Shown here piece after piece: positions 44,441-57,424 of a DNA stretch of 64,000 nucleotides. The notes under the pieces are model-generated. The model was given only the letters and a program-made list of their open reading frames with translations, had not been told where the DNA came from and did no database searches. Location: contig CM037876.1 of assembly GCA_021292165.1 (NCBI GenBank), positions 39,108,575 to 39,172,574 on the forward strand, in the 5' to 3' direction. Position numbers and translations under genes: made by a program. Within the stretch, counting starts at the first letter, position 1, and every line of letters starts with the position of its first letter. The DNA is from Shinisaurus crocodilurus. Taxonomy: Eukaryota; Chordata; Lepidosauria; Squamata; Shinisauridae.

Positions 44441-45985
44441 GAAATGTCATTCTCCCCCCCACCCCTCTCTAGAGGACTATGATGTATGAACCAAAAATCA
44501 GGAGGAAATCTTTCACTAAGCAGTCTTCAGTCTATCTTTCTTTCACTGTACAGCCACAGGAGGGCAGTAGATAATAATTTGAGAAACCATTAACAACATG
44601 CATTTTGGCCAAGTCTTTGCAACAACAATGGCTGAACCCCGGAGCATGCTGGAGAATTCTCTCGCACCTCCCTTTTTTAAAAAAATCTTCCAATACAATT
44701 CTTATTTTAAATGACACTTCAGTCAAATTGCCCCTATTTTTATCAGAAGTATATTCTGCCTAATAGCCAGATTTAAATAATGCAACAGTTGTTAGAGATC
44801 AGAACCCACCCAACCACATACACCCTTGCTAAATTACTGCTAAAGTAAACAGCATCAGCCACCTATCCTCATCTGCAATAGCACAAGGTCAGCTCATTGC
44901 TACATATAAGAACCTGTTGACTGGACCCCTCAGTCCTAGCATGTCAACAGCCAACAACACATTTTTCTATTGAAAAAGCAAAATAGGGCTAAGCTAAGTT
45001 AGTTTAAGGAAGTTCATGGAAGTTTCCTTTCAGGTGATGCAGTTGGTGGCAATTAAAAACCCTTTGATTAATTAAAAAGGTCCCCCTGATTAAAAGAACA
45101 AATCTGCTGCTAAAGTTAACTATTTTTAATACCAGAATGTACATACAAAGCTGACTTATAGCAGGTCAGGCAATTAGTCCATCTAGTTCAGTACTGCCTA
45201 CTCATGTGCTCTCTGGCAGAAATCCTTCCCACCACCTGACCATTTAACTGGAGATGCCAAGGAGTAAACTGTCTGCATGCAGAGCCTACTGAGCTGTGGG
45301 CACCCATCCCTATAAACCAGAGATGGCTGGCGCCATCTTAGAAGCAGAATTCCATCTCGCACAGGATGAATGTCTCTTCTAACTTGGCACCATGTACACG
45401 CATAATCTAAAATGGAAGGAAGCGTGTTGTCTTCTTCGGAACTATTGTTTTATTTATATGCAAATTTGTGCTGATTTAATTGAAAAATGTATTAATCAAC
45501 AAAACCTAGTATCAAGCAAGCTAGCATTAATCAAGCAAGATGATGATAGCCCTATTTAAAACCACCTTAAAGGGAAATTTTACAAAAGTTGGTTCTTGGA
45601 TTCTTTTAATTATATATGACTAACACAGATACATGTGGAGCAGCCGGATTAGTAAAACATTCTTATTGGCTGATAAAATCTGGGGACTTGTGTGCAAGGC
45701 TGCACTACTTCAGTTCCAAAATATGGCATTAATTAACGAACATTGTACCCTTACAGTACAATAACGCAATGATAGCTGTATTGGGAACACCTTCCCAACT
45801 TTATTACTACCGGAAAATACATCCTGCAGCTTTTTGGAGATCTTTGCATTACATGGAATATAATTTTCCTTCCAGCATGGTTCCATCTCTCTTCCTGTCA
45901 TCTCCCGCATTACAGAGGTAATGGAACTGTTATTCTAACAGCCAATCCCTGAACCTCACTGCCTGGTTTCATTGACAAATCAGTT
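44441..45985. other. Intergenic stretch
   Basis: Apparently unique apart from a degenerate - strand SINE at about 45140-45300 (GCTGACTTATAGCAGGTCAG ... CTACTGAGCTGTGGG). No gene seen. Confidence 0.6.
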
Positions 45986-46556
45986 AGGACGCAGTCCAAT
46001 GGGGATGCTCGTAACCCTCTGAACCCAGAGGATTATGGGCATCCTATGCAGAGCAGGAGGACCACGGAGGAGAAAGTCGCCTCCGTGTTCCTCCCTCTCT
46101 GCAAAACAGACAGCTGATTTCGGCTGTCTAACCACAGTGCTTTGGAGGGGGTGGAAAGGAGGCTGAGGTGCCGCTAGGATACCTCATATCTTGGCAGTGC
46201 TGGTCTCCTCCCCTCCCCGCCCCTGGAATGCCCACTAAACCCCTTCTCCGAGGTTGCTTTTGTTACCTTGGAGAAGCATACAGCTTGGCACTTTCCATGC
46301 TGGCTGCAAGGGGGGAGGAGAGGGATCCGAGCACTTAGGTCCCCAGCTCCGAGGTCGAAGCAATTTTCCGACCTCAAAGCTGGGAATCTGAACAATCCTA
46401 TGGCCATCTGGATCAGTGTTCTCCAACCTTGGGTCCCCAGATGTTTTTGGCCTACAACTGGGGCATGCTGGGAGTTGTAGGCAAAAAACATCTGGGGACC
46501 CAAGGTTGGAGAACACTGATCTAGATGCTGTCTAGGAGCCATAGGATTGCTCTGCC
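45985..46556. mobile_element. MITE-like element with a nested hAT MITE
   Basis: The left end reads GGACGCAGTCCAATGGGGAT and the right end GAGCCATAGGATTGC. A similar right end (ACCAGCCATAGGATTGTGCC) closes a related element at about 62995-63425. The hAT-type foldback at 46414-46518 sits inside it. Confidence 0.55.
46414..46518. mobile_element. hAT-type foldback MITE, 105 bp
   Basis: CAGTGTTCTCCAACCTTGGG at the left is exactly inverted at the right (CCCAAGGTTGGAGAACACTG), and the arms extend inwards for about 50 bp. 8-bp flanks ATCTGGAT (46406-46413) and ATCTAGAT (46519-46526) differ at one base. Confidence 0.92.
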
Positions 46557-48278
46557 CATGAACAAACTGATTACAGCATGTTTAAAGCTACAAACTAAAG
46601 TCCCATTGTAATTTTTCCTGACTCAGGTATGCACTGAAGGATAAAAAGTGTACATCAGTGCATATCAGCACATTTTACAAAATAATAATAAATAATTATT
46701 AATATACGTGTAAATAGCAACACCCCCCATCTGCTATATGGGGATAATACTGCTCTACATCACAGGGTTATGGAAGGCTTACCAAGTTTATATATTAAAA
46801 TTGTTTAGATATGTTTCTCTCTGTGTGTGTGCAGTCCATTTATATGTTTGTATGTAAATGGTTTTTATACTAGCCAGTTCTTCAGTCTTATGAGATTTCT
46901 TTTCTGACCATTTTTAAAAATAAGATTGACTATCCCAAATGTCAGCTCTCCTTCTCTTTCTCGACCACAGGCTCTGAATTTTACTTTTATCCAGGGGAGG
47001 CTGGTGACTCCTATGTTACTGGGGCTCCTTATCCATTGCAGCTTTTATTCTGAGAACCCATGGTGCTCCATGGTGGTGAACCTATTCTGGAGATGGAGAA
47101 CAGCACCATGGACAGCTCCCATAAAGCTCAGAATAAAAGCTTTGTTTTTTAAATAAAGAAAATCCTCTGTCCTCTTTTGAAATGTTGGCTTCGATAAATA
47201 AGAGACATCCATAAATCTGAAAATGAATAGGAAAAGCATTCCAACATATTTAATATGGCAAGAATGTAATGCCACTGGTAAACAAACAAACAAGTGCACA
47301 CACGGACAGACAGAAAAAAGCCTGCATCTGTAGCAATGCATATCCTGACGACTGTAGCAGTGCATATCCATTTGTTTGCTCAGGGTTTCCCCAGCTCTTG
47401 ATTCTGGTTTTTATATTTTTTTAGATGTTATACACTGTTATTATGGATTTACTGTTCTTTTATTATTTCAGATATTGTTTTATGTTAAGCGGTTTAGAAA
47501 ATAAGTTAAGTAAAATAAATAAATATCCAACCAGTACTAAAACTTGGCCTATTCTTAACCCAAAGAGGGGGTTTTGCACGTGATAGGAGTCTAGTGCTGA
47601 ATGATGTTTCACAATGCATCCAACTGCATTTGAGCATTGCTGCATATATCCTGCGTTATCTCTATACATAAGTCTTAATGTGACTTTTATAATCACATTA
47701 ACCATCAACTGCAAAAAAGCTAACTGCTAGACTCCATTATGGTGCCTAATCAGTCAGTACTGATTAAATGTTTTTGCTCAAGGGCTTTCTCCATTTAGAA
47801 CAAATACTGGAAGGCAGCCATAAATATGGGACTGATTGCAGGCAGTATCCAATAAATATATTTGGTGAGGCTTTGAACTAGACCCTCACCTCCTTATGAT
47901 GCAAAATTCCGAACACCTCCATTCCTCTCCTTGGGAAGACTCCACAGTTCTACCATTAAGTTTATCATACTTCTTTAGATACCTCACCATAACACTTTCT
48001 GGGGTTTACTATGTGCCTGCTGTTCTATAAAATAAATATTCCTAACTTGTAGGAATAGGTTCTGGACTGCAAATGATGTGTCATTAACCCAATGATGTGT
48101 CTCTGTCTCATACAAACTTCAGTTTTATTTATTTTTAAAATACTAGTTCATCTAATAGTTGATTTAAAAGGCTGAGATTCCTCAATCATATCTGCCACAT
48201 AGGGTACACCTGCATGAGAGATACCCGAGCCTTTGGTCTATATTGCTTTGTTGGACCACAATATATTGGGCGGGTTTG
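46557..48278. other. Intergenic stretch
   Basis: No gene. AT-rich DNA with an AATAAATAAAT-type LINE tail at about 47480-47525 and no clear element boundaries. Confidence 0.55.
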
Positions 48279-49230
48279 CACATCACGCTAAGCCACCCTG
48301 CAAATAAGCCACAGTGGCTTGGTTATTTGCAGAACATCCCACGGTACACCTGACAGATGATCGGGCTTGCGCTGGCTTGTTCTCCCACTCCTTCCCTCTC
48401 AGTCTTCCAGTCTTTTTTCTTTTCTGCGCCGCCGGCCGGGACTGAGAGAGAGGCGGCACCGTGGTGGCAGCGCCGGCACCCTTCCCTCTCTGCTCACTCT
48501 CTCCTCCCACCGTCCCGTGTGGGTCATGCGCATATCCCAGGGGACTTTGCAGCCAAATACATCTTGTCTCCCCCTCCCCGCTCCAATAGCTTTCTAAATA
48601 TTATTTTTGGTGCCTCAAAAATGGGGAATTAGGGTCATAATTATATTATTCTTATTCTTATTATGTATTTTTTTACGCAGCCTCATCTTGCCAATTTCCT
48701 TGTTTGTTAGCTACTCCACTTCACCACTCCTTTTGACAGCTGATACAAGGAAATTGACCACACAAGACTACACATATTGGACAGCCATAAGTGTTCACTT
48801 TTACACTTGTGAAAGACCAACAACAACCACCACCCCAACAGCACATCTTTGAGGCACCGATTCCCCCCCCCTTTTTTTAAAGCCAGGGAATGACTGACCG
48901 CCCTTCCAAAGTGCTGTTTCAGCGTCAGTGGAAGGCAGTCACTGGCAAGATCGTGAAGAGTGAGCAGCACAGGCTTTCTTCTTCTTCTTTTTTTTGCTGC
49001 TCTTGCCGTGTGGCTCTGTAGCTGACCACGGCAACCCATGATGAAATTGGTCTCCCAGGTTCAGATGACACAACTCACCGCAGGTACACAGAACCCTACA
49101 AGCCATGGGGTCTCTGTGTGGCTTTGTTCATGAAAAATAAGCCAATCCGCTGGAAACTCTCAACGTTTGGACGACACGACAACCAACCATGGCTGGCTGC
49201 CTAAGGTGGGTTGTTGTGTTGTGCAAATCC
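48279..49230. mobile_element. Possible ~950-bp non-autonomous DNA element
   Basis: The left end GGGTTTGCACATCACGCTAA and the right end (inverted) GGATTTGCACAACACAACAA are imperfect inverted repeats, and GCCACAG/ACCATGGCTGGC-type text lies inside both. The middle is GC-rich near 48400-48550. A reversed fragment of the same family is at about 42120-42308. No transposase. Confidence 0.45.
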
Positions 49231-49983
49231 ACTCCAGTCATTTAAAGCTGAGCAATCGGGGATGCTGCCAGTGAAACAGGACGCCCTGCCCTTTCCCAGT
49301 ACCATTCCTGTCTTCATAGCTGGAGCTTTCCCCCAAAATGCTGCAGTGTAATTTTCTGTTACAATTTTTCTTTTAAGTTACTTGTCTTTAAAATTAAAGA
49401 TCTCTAAAAATAACCATGGCAATTAAAAGCCATACTTTGGCAGCATTTACGAGATGTCACTTCCCTGCAAGAAACCCATAAATTATATCTGACTTGATTG
49501 TGAAGTTGCTGACATCACAGAATTAATGGGACCATCTGCACACCTGACGATCATATTGCTGCCTAGATATTATCAGCACAACAAGATGATGTTCTGGTGA
49601 GTGCATTACCCGTTCTTGCTGAGAAACATCAGAAAATCGTGGTGCGATCTAAAGTAAGAGCTCAAACAAGCAGGCACGCTGGGGTAGAGGGAGGAACGAG
49701 ACATTTCACGTAAAAGGGGAGAGGTCCAGACTGATCTCAGACTCTTACCCAAACCCTTCTACATGCCGACTGCTTCTGGGGAGCCTTCTTTTTGCTGGCA
49801 CTGGTTGGGAGCCTTCCCTTAGGGACTTACTACACTGGCTTCTGCAAGCTTTCCCAGGCCCCTGGGCACTTTCCCTAGATCCCTCTCTCTCCTTCTTCTC
49901 TTCTACCTCACAATCTTAGGTTTGTTTCAGAAAGAGGAAAGAGCTTCAGCTGCTCATTCTTAGGCAAATGACAGCCTGCCAAA

Positions 49984-52900
49984 TCATCATCATCAGGCGA
50001 TCACTCGTGACCGAGTAAGATTGTCTTCCGGGATAAAAGGAGGAAATTCTAAAGAAGATTGTGTAGACTCTAGCGATGGGTCCGTAAGTGACTGTGGAGG
50101 CCAATTCTAGATCCACACAGCTTCCCACAGTGAGGACACAGGTTACCAGATAGAAGATGGTCCTGTAAAGGATTCATTTGACGTGCTTTTCGCTTAGCAC
50201 GTTTCTCCCTTTCACCTTGCACTCGGGCTTCTTCAAAGTCCATGGAACCTTTGTGAAAGGCCAACCTCCAGTTAGATCGTTCATGGGCCAGAGCTTCCCA
50301 GTTTTCGATGTTTATATTGCATTTTTTTAGATTAGCCTTATGAACATCTTTAAACCTCTTATATTGACCACCGATATTCCGCTTTCCATCCTTGAGTTGG
50401 GAGTAAAGTAACTGCTTTGGGAGACGGCAGTCAGGCATTCGAACAACATGACCGGTCCACTGAAGTTGGCGTTGAAGGATCATTTTTTCAATGCTAGTAG
50501 TCTTTGCTTCTTCCAGTACACTGACATTTGTTCGCCTATCTTCCCAAGTAATTTGCAGGATTTTCCGGAGGCAACGTTGATGAAACCTTTCAAGGAGGTG
50601 GAAGTGACGTTTATAGATAGTCCATGTTTCGCAGGCATACAATAAAGTTGGTAATACAATGGCTTCATAAACCAGTGTTTTGGTCTTCTTACAAATATCC
50701 CGATCCTCGAACACTCTATGTTTCATTCGAGAAAATGCGGCACTTGCGGAGCTCAGACGATGCTGGATTTCACTGTCGATGTTAGCTGTAACAGAAAGAT
50801 AGCTGCCAAGATAGAGAAATGATCGACATTTTCCAGTATTGTCCCGCCAAGCTGGATAGATGGCATCACCAAAGGATTGGCTTGCACTTGCTGATGAAGC
50901 ACTTTGGTTTTTTGATGTTAAGTGAGAGACCAAGTTTTTCGTATGCTTCTGCAAAAGCATTTAGGATAGTTTGGAGATCATCCTCTGAATGTGCGGAGAC
51001 CACATTATCATCAGCATACTGAAGTTCCACAACGGAGGTTGTAATTACCTTACTTTTTGCTTTCAGCCTGCTGAGATTAAAAAGCTTTCCATCTGTTCGA
51101 TATATAATTCCCACACCGGTGGGAAGTTTCCCCTTGACAAGATGTAAAACCATGGCGATGAAAATGGCAAATAATGTTGGGGCGATAACACATCCCTGTT
51201 TAACACCTGATCCCACTTTAAATGGAGCACCATGAGAGCCGTTGTTGTCCAAAACCGTTGCCGTCATGTTGTCATGGAGAAGTCGCAAGATATTCACAAA
51301 TTTATTGGGGCATCCAATTTTCATAAGGATAGTCCAGAGAGCTGTACGGTCTACAGTATCAAAGGCCTTAGCCAAATCGATAAATGCCATATAAAGGGGT
51401 TGATTTTGCTCCCGGCATTTTTCTTGGAGCTGACGTGCAGTAAAAATCATGTCTACTGTCCCTCTAGAGGGGCGGAAACCATATTGAGTTTCAGGGAGGA
51501 TCTCTTCTGAAATAGATAGAAGACGGTTTGCGAGAATCCTAGCAAATATTTTACCTGCGGTTGCTAAGAGAGAAATGCCCCGATAGTTTCCACAGTCTGT
51601 TCTATCACCCTTCTTAAAGAGGGTGATAATTATGGCATCCCTGAAGTCTTCTGGGATCTCTTCTCTTATCCAGATTTTTTCGATGAGTTTATGAAGATGT
51701 TGTACAAGTTCGGGCCCCCCTTCTTTAAAGATTTCAGCAGGAATCCCATCTGGTCCACTAGCTTTGTTGTTCTTCATTTGATTAATGGCTTTTTTTACTT
51801 CATCCAAAGTGGGGAGTATTGCAAGTTCCTCTTTAATTTGTTTTTGCGGGATTTGCGAAAAAATCTCATTATCCACCTTAGACTTACGATTTAAAAGGTC
51901 ATAATAATGCTCTTTCCAACGCAGTGCAATAGACTCTTTGTCTTTTAAGAGTTTGGTGCCATCTTTTGATTGTAAAGGGTTTGTACCATAGGTTTTTGGT
52001 CCATAAATGGCCCTTGTGGCCTTAAAAAAGCCCCGTGCATCATGAGATTCTGCAAGTTGTTGAATTTCTTCAGCTTTCTTTTTCCACCAAGCGTTCTTAA
52101 GTTCTCTTGTTCTTCTTTGGACCTCAGCCTTTGCGCTAGCGTAGGTTTTTTTCTTGGCAGCGCAGTTAATATCATTTTGCCATATTTGGAAGGCTTTCCT
52201 TTTTTGGTCAATTATATATTTAATCTCATTGTCATTTTCATCAAACCAATCCTGATGTTTCTTAGTTTCATATCCAATAGTTTGTTCACAAGCTGCAGTA
52301 ATGGAGGTTTTCAGCTTAGACCAATGGTCCTCAATGTTGTCAGGAGGTTCCGTAGGTAGATGTTCCTTAAGAAGTGATTGAAGATGAGTTTGCTTAATAG
52401 GATCTTGAAGGACTTGGATGTTCATTTTATGCCTTGGTTTCCTTCCTTGAAGCCTACGTTGGGGAGCAATGTTGATAACCATTGTGGACCGGATTAGTCG
52501 GTGGTCTGTCCAGCAGTCGTCGGCACTCACCATGGCCCTAGTAAGAAGTACATCGCGGCGATCTCTAACACGGACAATTACATAATCCAGAAGATGCCAG
52601 TGCTTTGACCGTGGGTGCTGCCATGATGTTTTAAACTTATTCTTTTGTCGAAAGAGCGTGTTTGTGATAGTGAGATTATGTTCTGCACATATAGACAAAA
52701 GTAAGAGTCCGTTCGGGTTGCTATTACCAACTCCGTTTTTTCCAATAGTTTCTGGCCATAAATCAAAGTCACGCCCGACTCTTGCGTTAAAATCGCCCAG
52801 GAGGATAATTTTATCCTCCTTAGGTATCTCTGACAGGAGAGTGTCCAACTGGCTGTAAAAACTTTCCTTGATGTCATCATCAGCATCTAATGTTGGTGCA

Positions 52901-53970
52901 TAAGCGCTCAAAATAGTTACCTGTTGGTTATTGGCGAGCTTTAATCGAAGAGTTATCAGGCGTTCGTTAATGCCAGTAGGAACTTCTGACAAAGAGTTCA
53001 CTAGTTCATTTTTGATGGCAAAGCCTACACCATGTATTCGTCGGTCCTGCTCAGGTAGTCCTTTCCAGAAGAAGGTATAACCTCCTTTTTCTTCTTTCAG
53101 CTGTCCCTCTCCTGCCCTTCGAGTTTCTTGAAGTGCTGCTATGTCAATCTTAAACCGTCTCAGCTCCCTTGCAATAATAGCAGTCCTACGCTCAGGGCGT
53201 TCACTATCTATGTTATCCAGCAATGTCCGTATATTCCATGTTCCAAAATTCAAATGTCTTTTTCGACCGCTAAAATGGTGACCCCACTGGACGCGGTAAT
53301 CCAGTCAGGGGAGAAAGAGGTAGACTATGTTTAGGGCACCTTTTCTAGCCCCCTCCCCATACGGGGTGAGCAGAGTGGATCCTAAATAGGGCTGCTCAGT
53401 CATGGATACAGCTGCCGAGCTGCTCGACTACCTCGTTCCTTGAACAGGGCGACTGAGTCTGCATCCACCGCCCATGTGCTGGTCCATGACTAGGGGCTTC
53501 CAGATTCACAGTCCTGCCCCCGTTGCCATTCGCCAGTCGCCATGGGACTTTTTTTTTTGTTTTGTTTGTTTGGTTGGGTTGGGTTGGGTTGGATGGGTTG
53601 GGTTGGAAGACGCCTGTGCGTGAAACTGTTTTATGTGGGGAGATCGGTGCACAACGAATCACCACACAAACTTGACAGAGTACGGCAGAGATCCAATGGC
53701 ACGGTTACCCTGACGATTGGAAAACCATTCTCTGCTGCAGCCTTCATCCGCCTTCACAGCCGTTGTAATTTAGGTTTAATTATCTTCCGCCTGTTCTGCC
53801 GTTGAGGACTTTATGTTTTGGATCGTTCTTTGTCTGGTTCCTCTCCCCGGACCTTACCGCCATGGGTGACCCTACTGGGAGTACATAGCTCCCGACGGCA
53901 TTGCTCACAGGATTCATCGGAACACGCAAGCCCACTCACCACTTCAAGGTGACGATCCGGCGAGGGGCTG
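49984..53970 (-). mobile_element. Near-complete APE-type non-LTR retrotransposon
   Basis: LINE of about 4 kb. The 3' end is at the left, with a short ATC-triplet tail (CATCATCATCAGGCG). The single main ORF starts with Met at 53251-53253. Upstream lies about 720 bp of 5' sequence with an AACCC-type repeat at about 53570-53605. I set the 5' end near 53970, where GATCCGGCGAGGGGCTGCC stops. I cannot place the clade with confidence (RTE-like or I/Nimb-like); similar proteins are often mislabelled as craniofacial development protein 2-like. No long ORF1 is visible. Confidence 0.9.
50070..53253 (-). CDS. LINE endonuclease-reverse transcriptase ORF with two one-base breaks
   Basis: The - strand ORF encodes an AP-like endonuclease (FGTWNIRTL; LQETRR; LLGDFNARVG; WTDHRLI) and then a reverse transcriptase (NYRGISLL; QYGFRPSRGT; AFIDLAKAFDTVDR; GVKQGCVIAPTLFA; QYADDNVVSAHS). 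The C-terminal part has LLYACETWTIYKRH, GHVVRMPDCRLPK and a terminal C2H2-like finger, CPHCGKLCGSRIGLHSHLRT. The first 795 codons are uninterrupted. The frame then shifts at a T run near 50909 (six T, against seven in the copy at 43190-44440) and at an A run near 50818 (three A, against four). The last part (50070-50830) is open again. Otherwise I see no stop, so the copy is young or only lightly decayed. Confidence 0.92.
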
Positions 53971-55735
53971 CCAAATACGTGTAAGTGGGGGCAACAATGT
54001 ACTCGATTTAGTCTCTCCAGGTTGTGAAGTTTAAGGAATTTATTCTTTGTGAATTCCGACTTGAATTGACCACATGCCATCCTTGTTTCAGGGCGAATGT
54101 ATAGATCAGAATGTTCATGTCCTTCGGACTTGTCTGAAATTTGTAATACAATTTGGCTCAAAAATGTATCAAAATGTGTTTCAAACGCATATTTTTTGAG
54201 ATAGAATAGGTTTAGGAATGTTTATTTTGAGAGAAATGCATATTAGAAATGCATATTTTGTGAGAAAAGCCATTAAAGTATTTAAATACATATTTAAATG
54301 CATTTTTTGTGTTGATTTAAAGAACAAAACAAAATGGCAGATAGGTGAGAAAACAGGACGGAACAGACTTATGAATGCATACATGTGAAAATGACATTAA
54401 ACAGACACAGGGATGATCTACCCATCCCTATCTGAGCATACCATATTTTTAACCACGATATCACAGAAATTTCTACAGCATTCTGGTTTGAATACCAAGC
54501 CAGTTCTGCATAAATTGAGTTCCTATCTCCCCCATGTACTCTAAAATAAGCTGCTTTTTCAAAGTTTAACCTTTAATTTGGCTCTTGAACTTGCCTCAGG
54601 ATTGCTTTCCCACCACCACCAGCACTGAAATCTGAAATGGCACCCCTGATCATACTTTTCTAAACAACAGTTGAATGATCACCTGTAACACCTCATATAA
54701 ATATGGTGTGGTTATGATGCCTTTAAACAGGTAGTAAAACATGGAGAGTAGTGATATATGATTTTCCCTTCTGCTCAAATCATATTTGGAGCACTAATTA
54801 TGATCTTCCTAAGCAAGTGACTGTGCGTGGGTGGGTGGGTGGGTGGAGAGCTTTCTTGGAGAGTTCTAAATTGGCTAATAATGTTTGCAAGCATGCAATG
54901 TGTTAGCAGAAGTGGATGATTAAAACTGACTGAATTCAGAAAGTGAACATCTTGGCAAACTTTACTGAGTCATAAAATGTAAGCAGCCAGAAGTGTAAAA
55001 CAGCAGAGCAAATCAAGCCAGGCATCTAACAGAATGAAACCACCACTACTACAGAACATACTGAACATGCTTGTCTTTTATATACAAGAAACCCAGGCTA
55101 AAAGGAAACGTATTTGGCTCCATCTGTGCTTGTGACTCCTGTTTGCACCCAAGGCTCTCTTGTGCATCCCTGTTAATTAGTTCTCCATCCTGAATGACCC
55201 TTGCTACTACACCTAACTGCTTTTAAAACTCAAAGAACAAATTAACCCTTAGCTTGCACATTTAATTGGATTCGACCCCCTGCAATCACTTTTCCAACAC
55301 CATGCCTCTTCGGAACTGTAGTGCCAGATGAACATGTAGCAGCACATTGCCTAAGCTCCTGTTTCTCATGTGACTACTGATTGGTTGCAGGATCATGGAC
55401 AAGAAGGAGGTGGCAGCATCTGCAGCAGTGATGGCATTGGCAATGGTAGTCTCACCTTCCAGATGGTAGGTGATTGCAATTCTAAAGCAAGGCACCTGTT
55501 CCAGTGGCAGATGTCCTCAGTTTCTCTCAGTCCTCCTCCCATATAGAAGTGAAGCCCAACACCAGTAAGTATCAGTATGGGTTCCTTATAGAATCAAAAG
55601 GACAGGCAGCAGGACTTGGATTGGGGGCAATGGGGATGCTAAGGCTGGAGTATAATATAGAAACATAGGACAGATTCTCAGTGAGATCATGCAAGGCAGG
55701 GCTGCAAAAAGTGCAGCCCATCAAGGGATTTCTGG
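53971..55735. other. Intergenic stretch
   Basis: No gene and no clear element boundaries. A GGGT run lies at 54829-54845. Most of it looks unique. Confidence 0.55.
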
Positions 55736-56428
55736 AGGCCCGTCAGATGCCCCTGCAGTGGCATTGGAGTGGTTGTCGATCACAAGCTGAATATGAGCCA
55801 GCAATGTGATATGGCTGCAAAAAAGGCAAATGCTATTTTGGGCTCCATTAATAGAAGTATATAGCTTCCAAATTGCGTGAAGTACTAGTTCCCCTCTACG
55901 CAGCACTGGTTAGGCCTCATCTTGAGTACTGTGTCCAGTTCTGGGCACCACACTTTAAGAAGGATGCAGACAGACTGGAAAGGATCAGAGGAGGACAACA
56001 AAGATGATTAGGGGCCTGGAAACAAAGCCCTATGAGGAGAGACTGAAGGAACTGGGCATGTTTAGCCTTCAGAAGAGCAGACTGAGAGGAGATATTATAG
56101 CACTCTTCAAGTACTTGCAGGGTTGTCACATAGAGGAGGGCCAGGATCTCTTCTCGACCATCCCAGAGTGCAGGACATGGAATAATGGGCTCAAGTTACA
56201 GGAAGCCAGATTCCGCCTGGACATCAGGAAAAACCTCCTGACTGTTAGAGCAATGCGACAATGGAACCAACTACCTAGGGAGGTGGTGGGCTCTCACACT
56301 GGAGGCATTCAAGGTGCACGCACCTGGACAGCCATCTGTCAGGGATGCTTTGACCTGGATTCCTGCATTGATCAGGGGGTTGGACTCGATGGCCTTGTAG
56401 GCCCCTTCCAACTCTACTATTCTATGAC
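55736..56428 (+). mobile_element. CR1 LINE, 3' end of the reverse transcriptase ORF and tail
   Basis: GGAGTGGTTGTCGATCACAA starts the VVVDHKLNMSQQCDMAAKKA block. Then come LETKPYEERLKELGMFSLQK, SRLRGDIIALFKYLQGC and WNNGLKLQEARFRLDIRKNL. It ends with GGTTGGACTCGATGGCCTTG and CTCTACTATTCTATGACT, the complete CR1 3' terminus. Broken by stops. Confidence 0.92.
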
Positions 56429-57287
56429 TTCCCACCCACCCCTTGCTCATCTCCGATCTTTGATAAGCGATGTGAGGTAAGCAAGAGGTGGGGGTTCGGA
56501 TGCACAAGCAGCGGCTGCTGCAGCCTTCTTCCATCCCCAGCGACCCAGAAGCAGCCCGGATCACTGCTTTAGCATCGCTAATGGCAAAACAGGATTTGGC
56601 CCCTGGGGCCAGAAAGGCCGAGCAACCCTGATGTAAGAGGTTAAAGTAATCAAGTTCTGAGCATGCACCACTAGTGGGTATTGACCTTGCCATTCTGGTC
56701 TGATGAATGATGACTGCACAGGCACAAAAACAGAACAGCAGCTCGAAATAGGTCTCATAATTAATTAGAAATGGAGTAAGAATGGCTAAGGATAATCAAC
56801 CTTAAGAACAAGTATTATGAGCAGTGAAAATTCATATTACAGCCCGTTGCTTGCAGACTTCATCAGCATTGCTAGCAGAGAACAGAGAGTGAAACCTAAA
56901 GCAACACTAGAAAAGAACAGGATTGACTGCTACAATTACAAATGGCATTTACATAGTAGAAAGATGTTAGTAGCAGCATATTTGTCACGGGAAAAGCAAC
57001 TGGCTCCAAATCAGTGTAAATAAATCAGCTCACTTTAAATAAACAGTCACTGCATGGCCTACCTGACAGTTTTCAGAAATGAAACACATCATTCTCACAA
57101 AGCTCCATCTGTGCCAGTGGAATTATCCTGTTCAGACACAGAATATGCACCGCCTGGGGCCTCCTGTTTTGTTATGTGCAAAAAGGTTTGCATACTAAAC
57201 CTTCTGTTTTATTTAGGCAGCCCCTGTCACTGTTACACAGGATACAAAAGAATTTCTCTAGCTCAGAATTTCAAAAATGATCCCATA
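56429..57287. other. Intergenic stretch
   Basis: No recognised repeat or gene. Confidence 0.55.
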
Positions 57288-57424
57288 GATCAGCCAGCCT
57301 TCACAAACATGGTGTCCTCCAGATATTTTGGACTGCAACTCCCATCAGGCACAGCTAGCACTCCAAATAGGTTAGGGATGCTGGGAGTTGCAGTCCAAAA
57401 CATCAGGCAGGCACCAGGTCGGGG
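57288..57424. mobile_element. Degenerate hAT-type MITE
   Basis: CAGCCTTCACAAACATGGTG and GGACTGCAACTCCCATCAGG at the left, ATGCTGGGAGTTGCAGTCC and CACCAGGTCGGGGACA at the right, forming imperfect arms of the same type as 14331-14424. Confidence 0.65.

Noticed and set aside
50070..53253. A host gene of the craniofacial-development-protein-2-like type.
   Set aside because: The endonuclease plus reverse transcriptase architecture and a second truncated copy in the same window show that it is a LINE.
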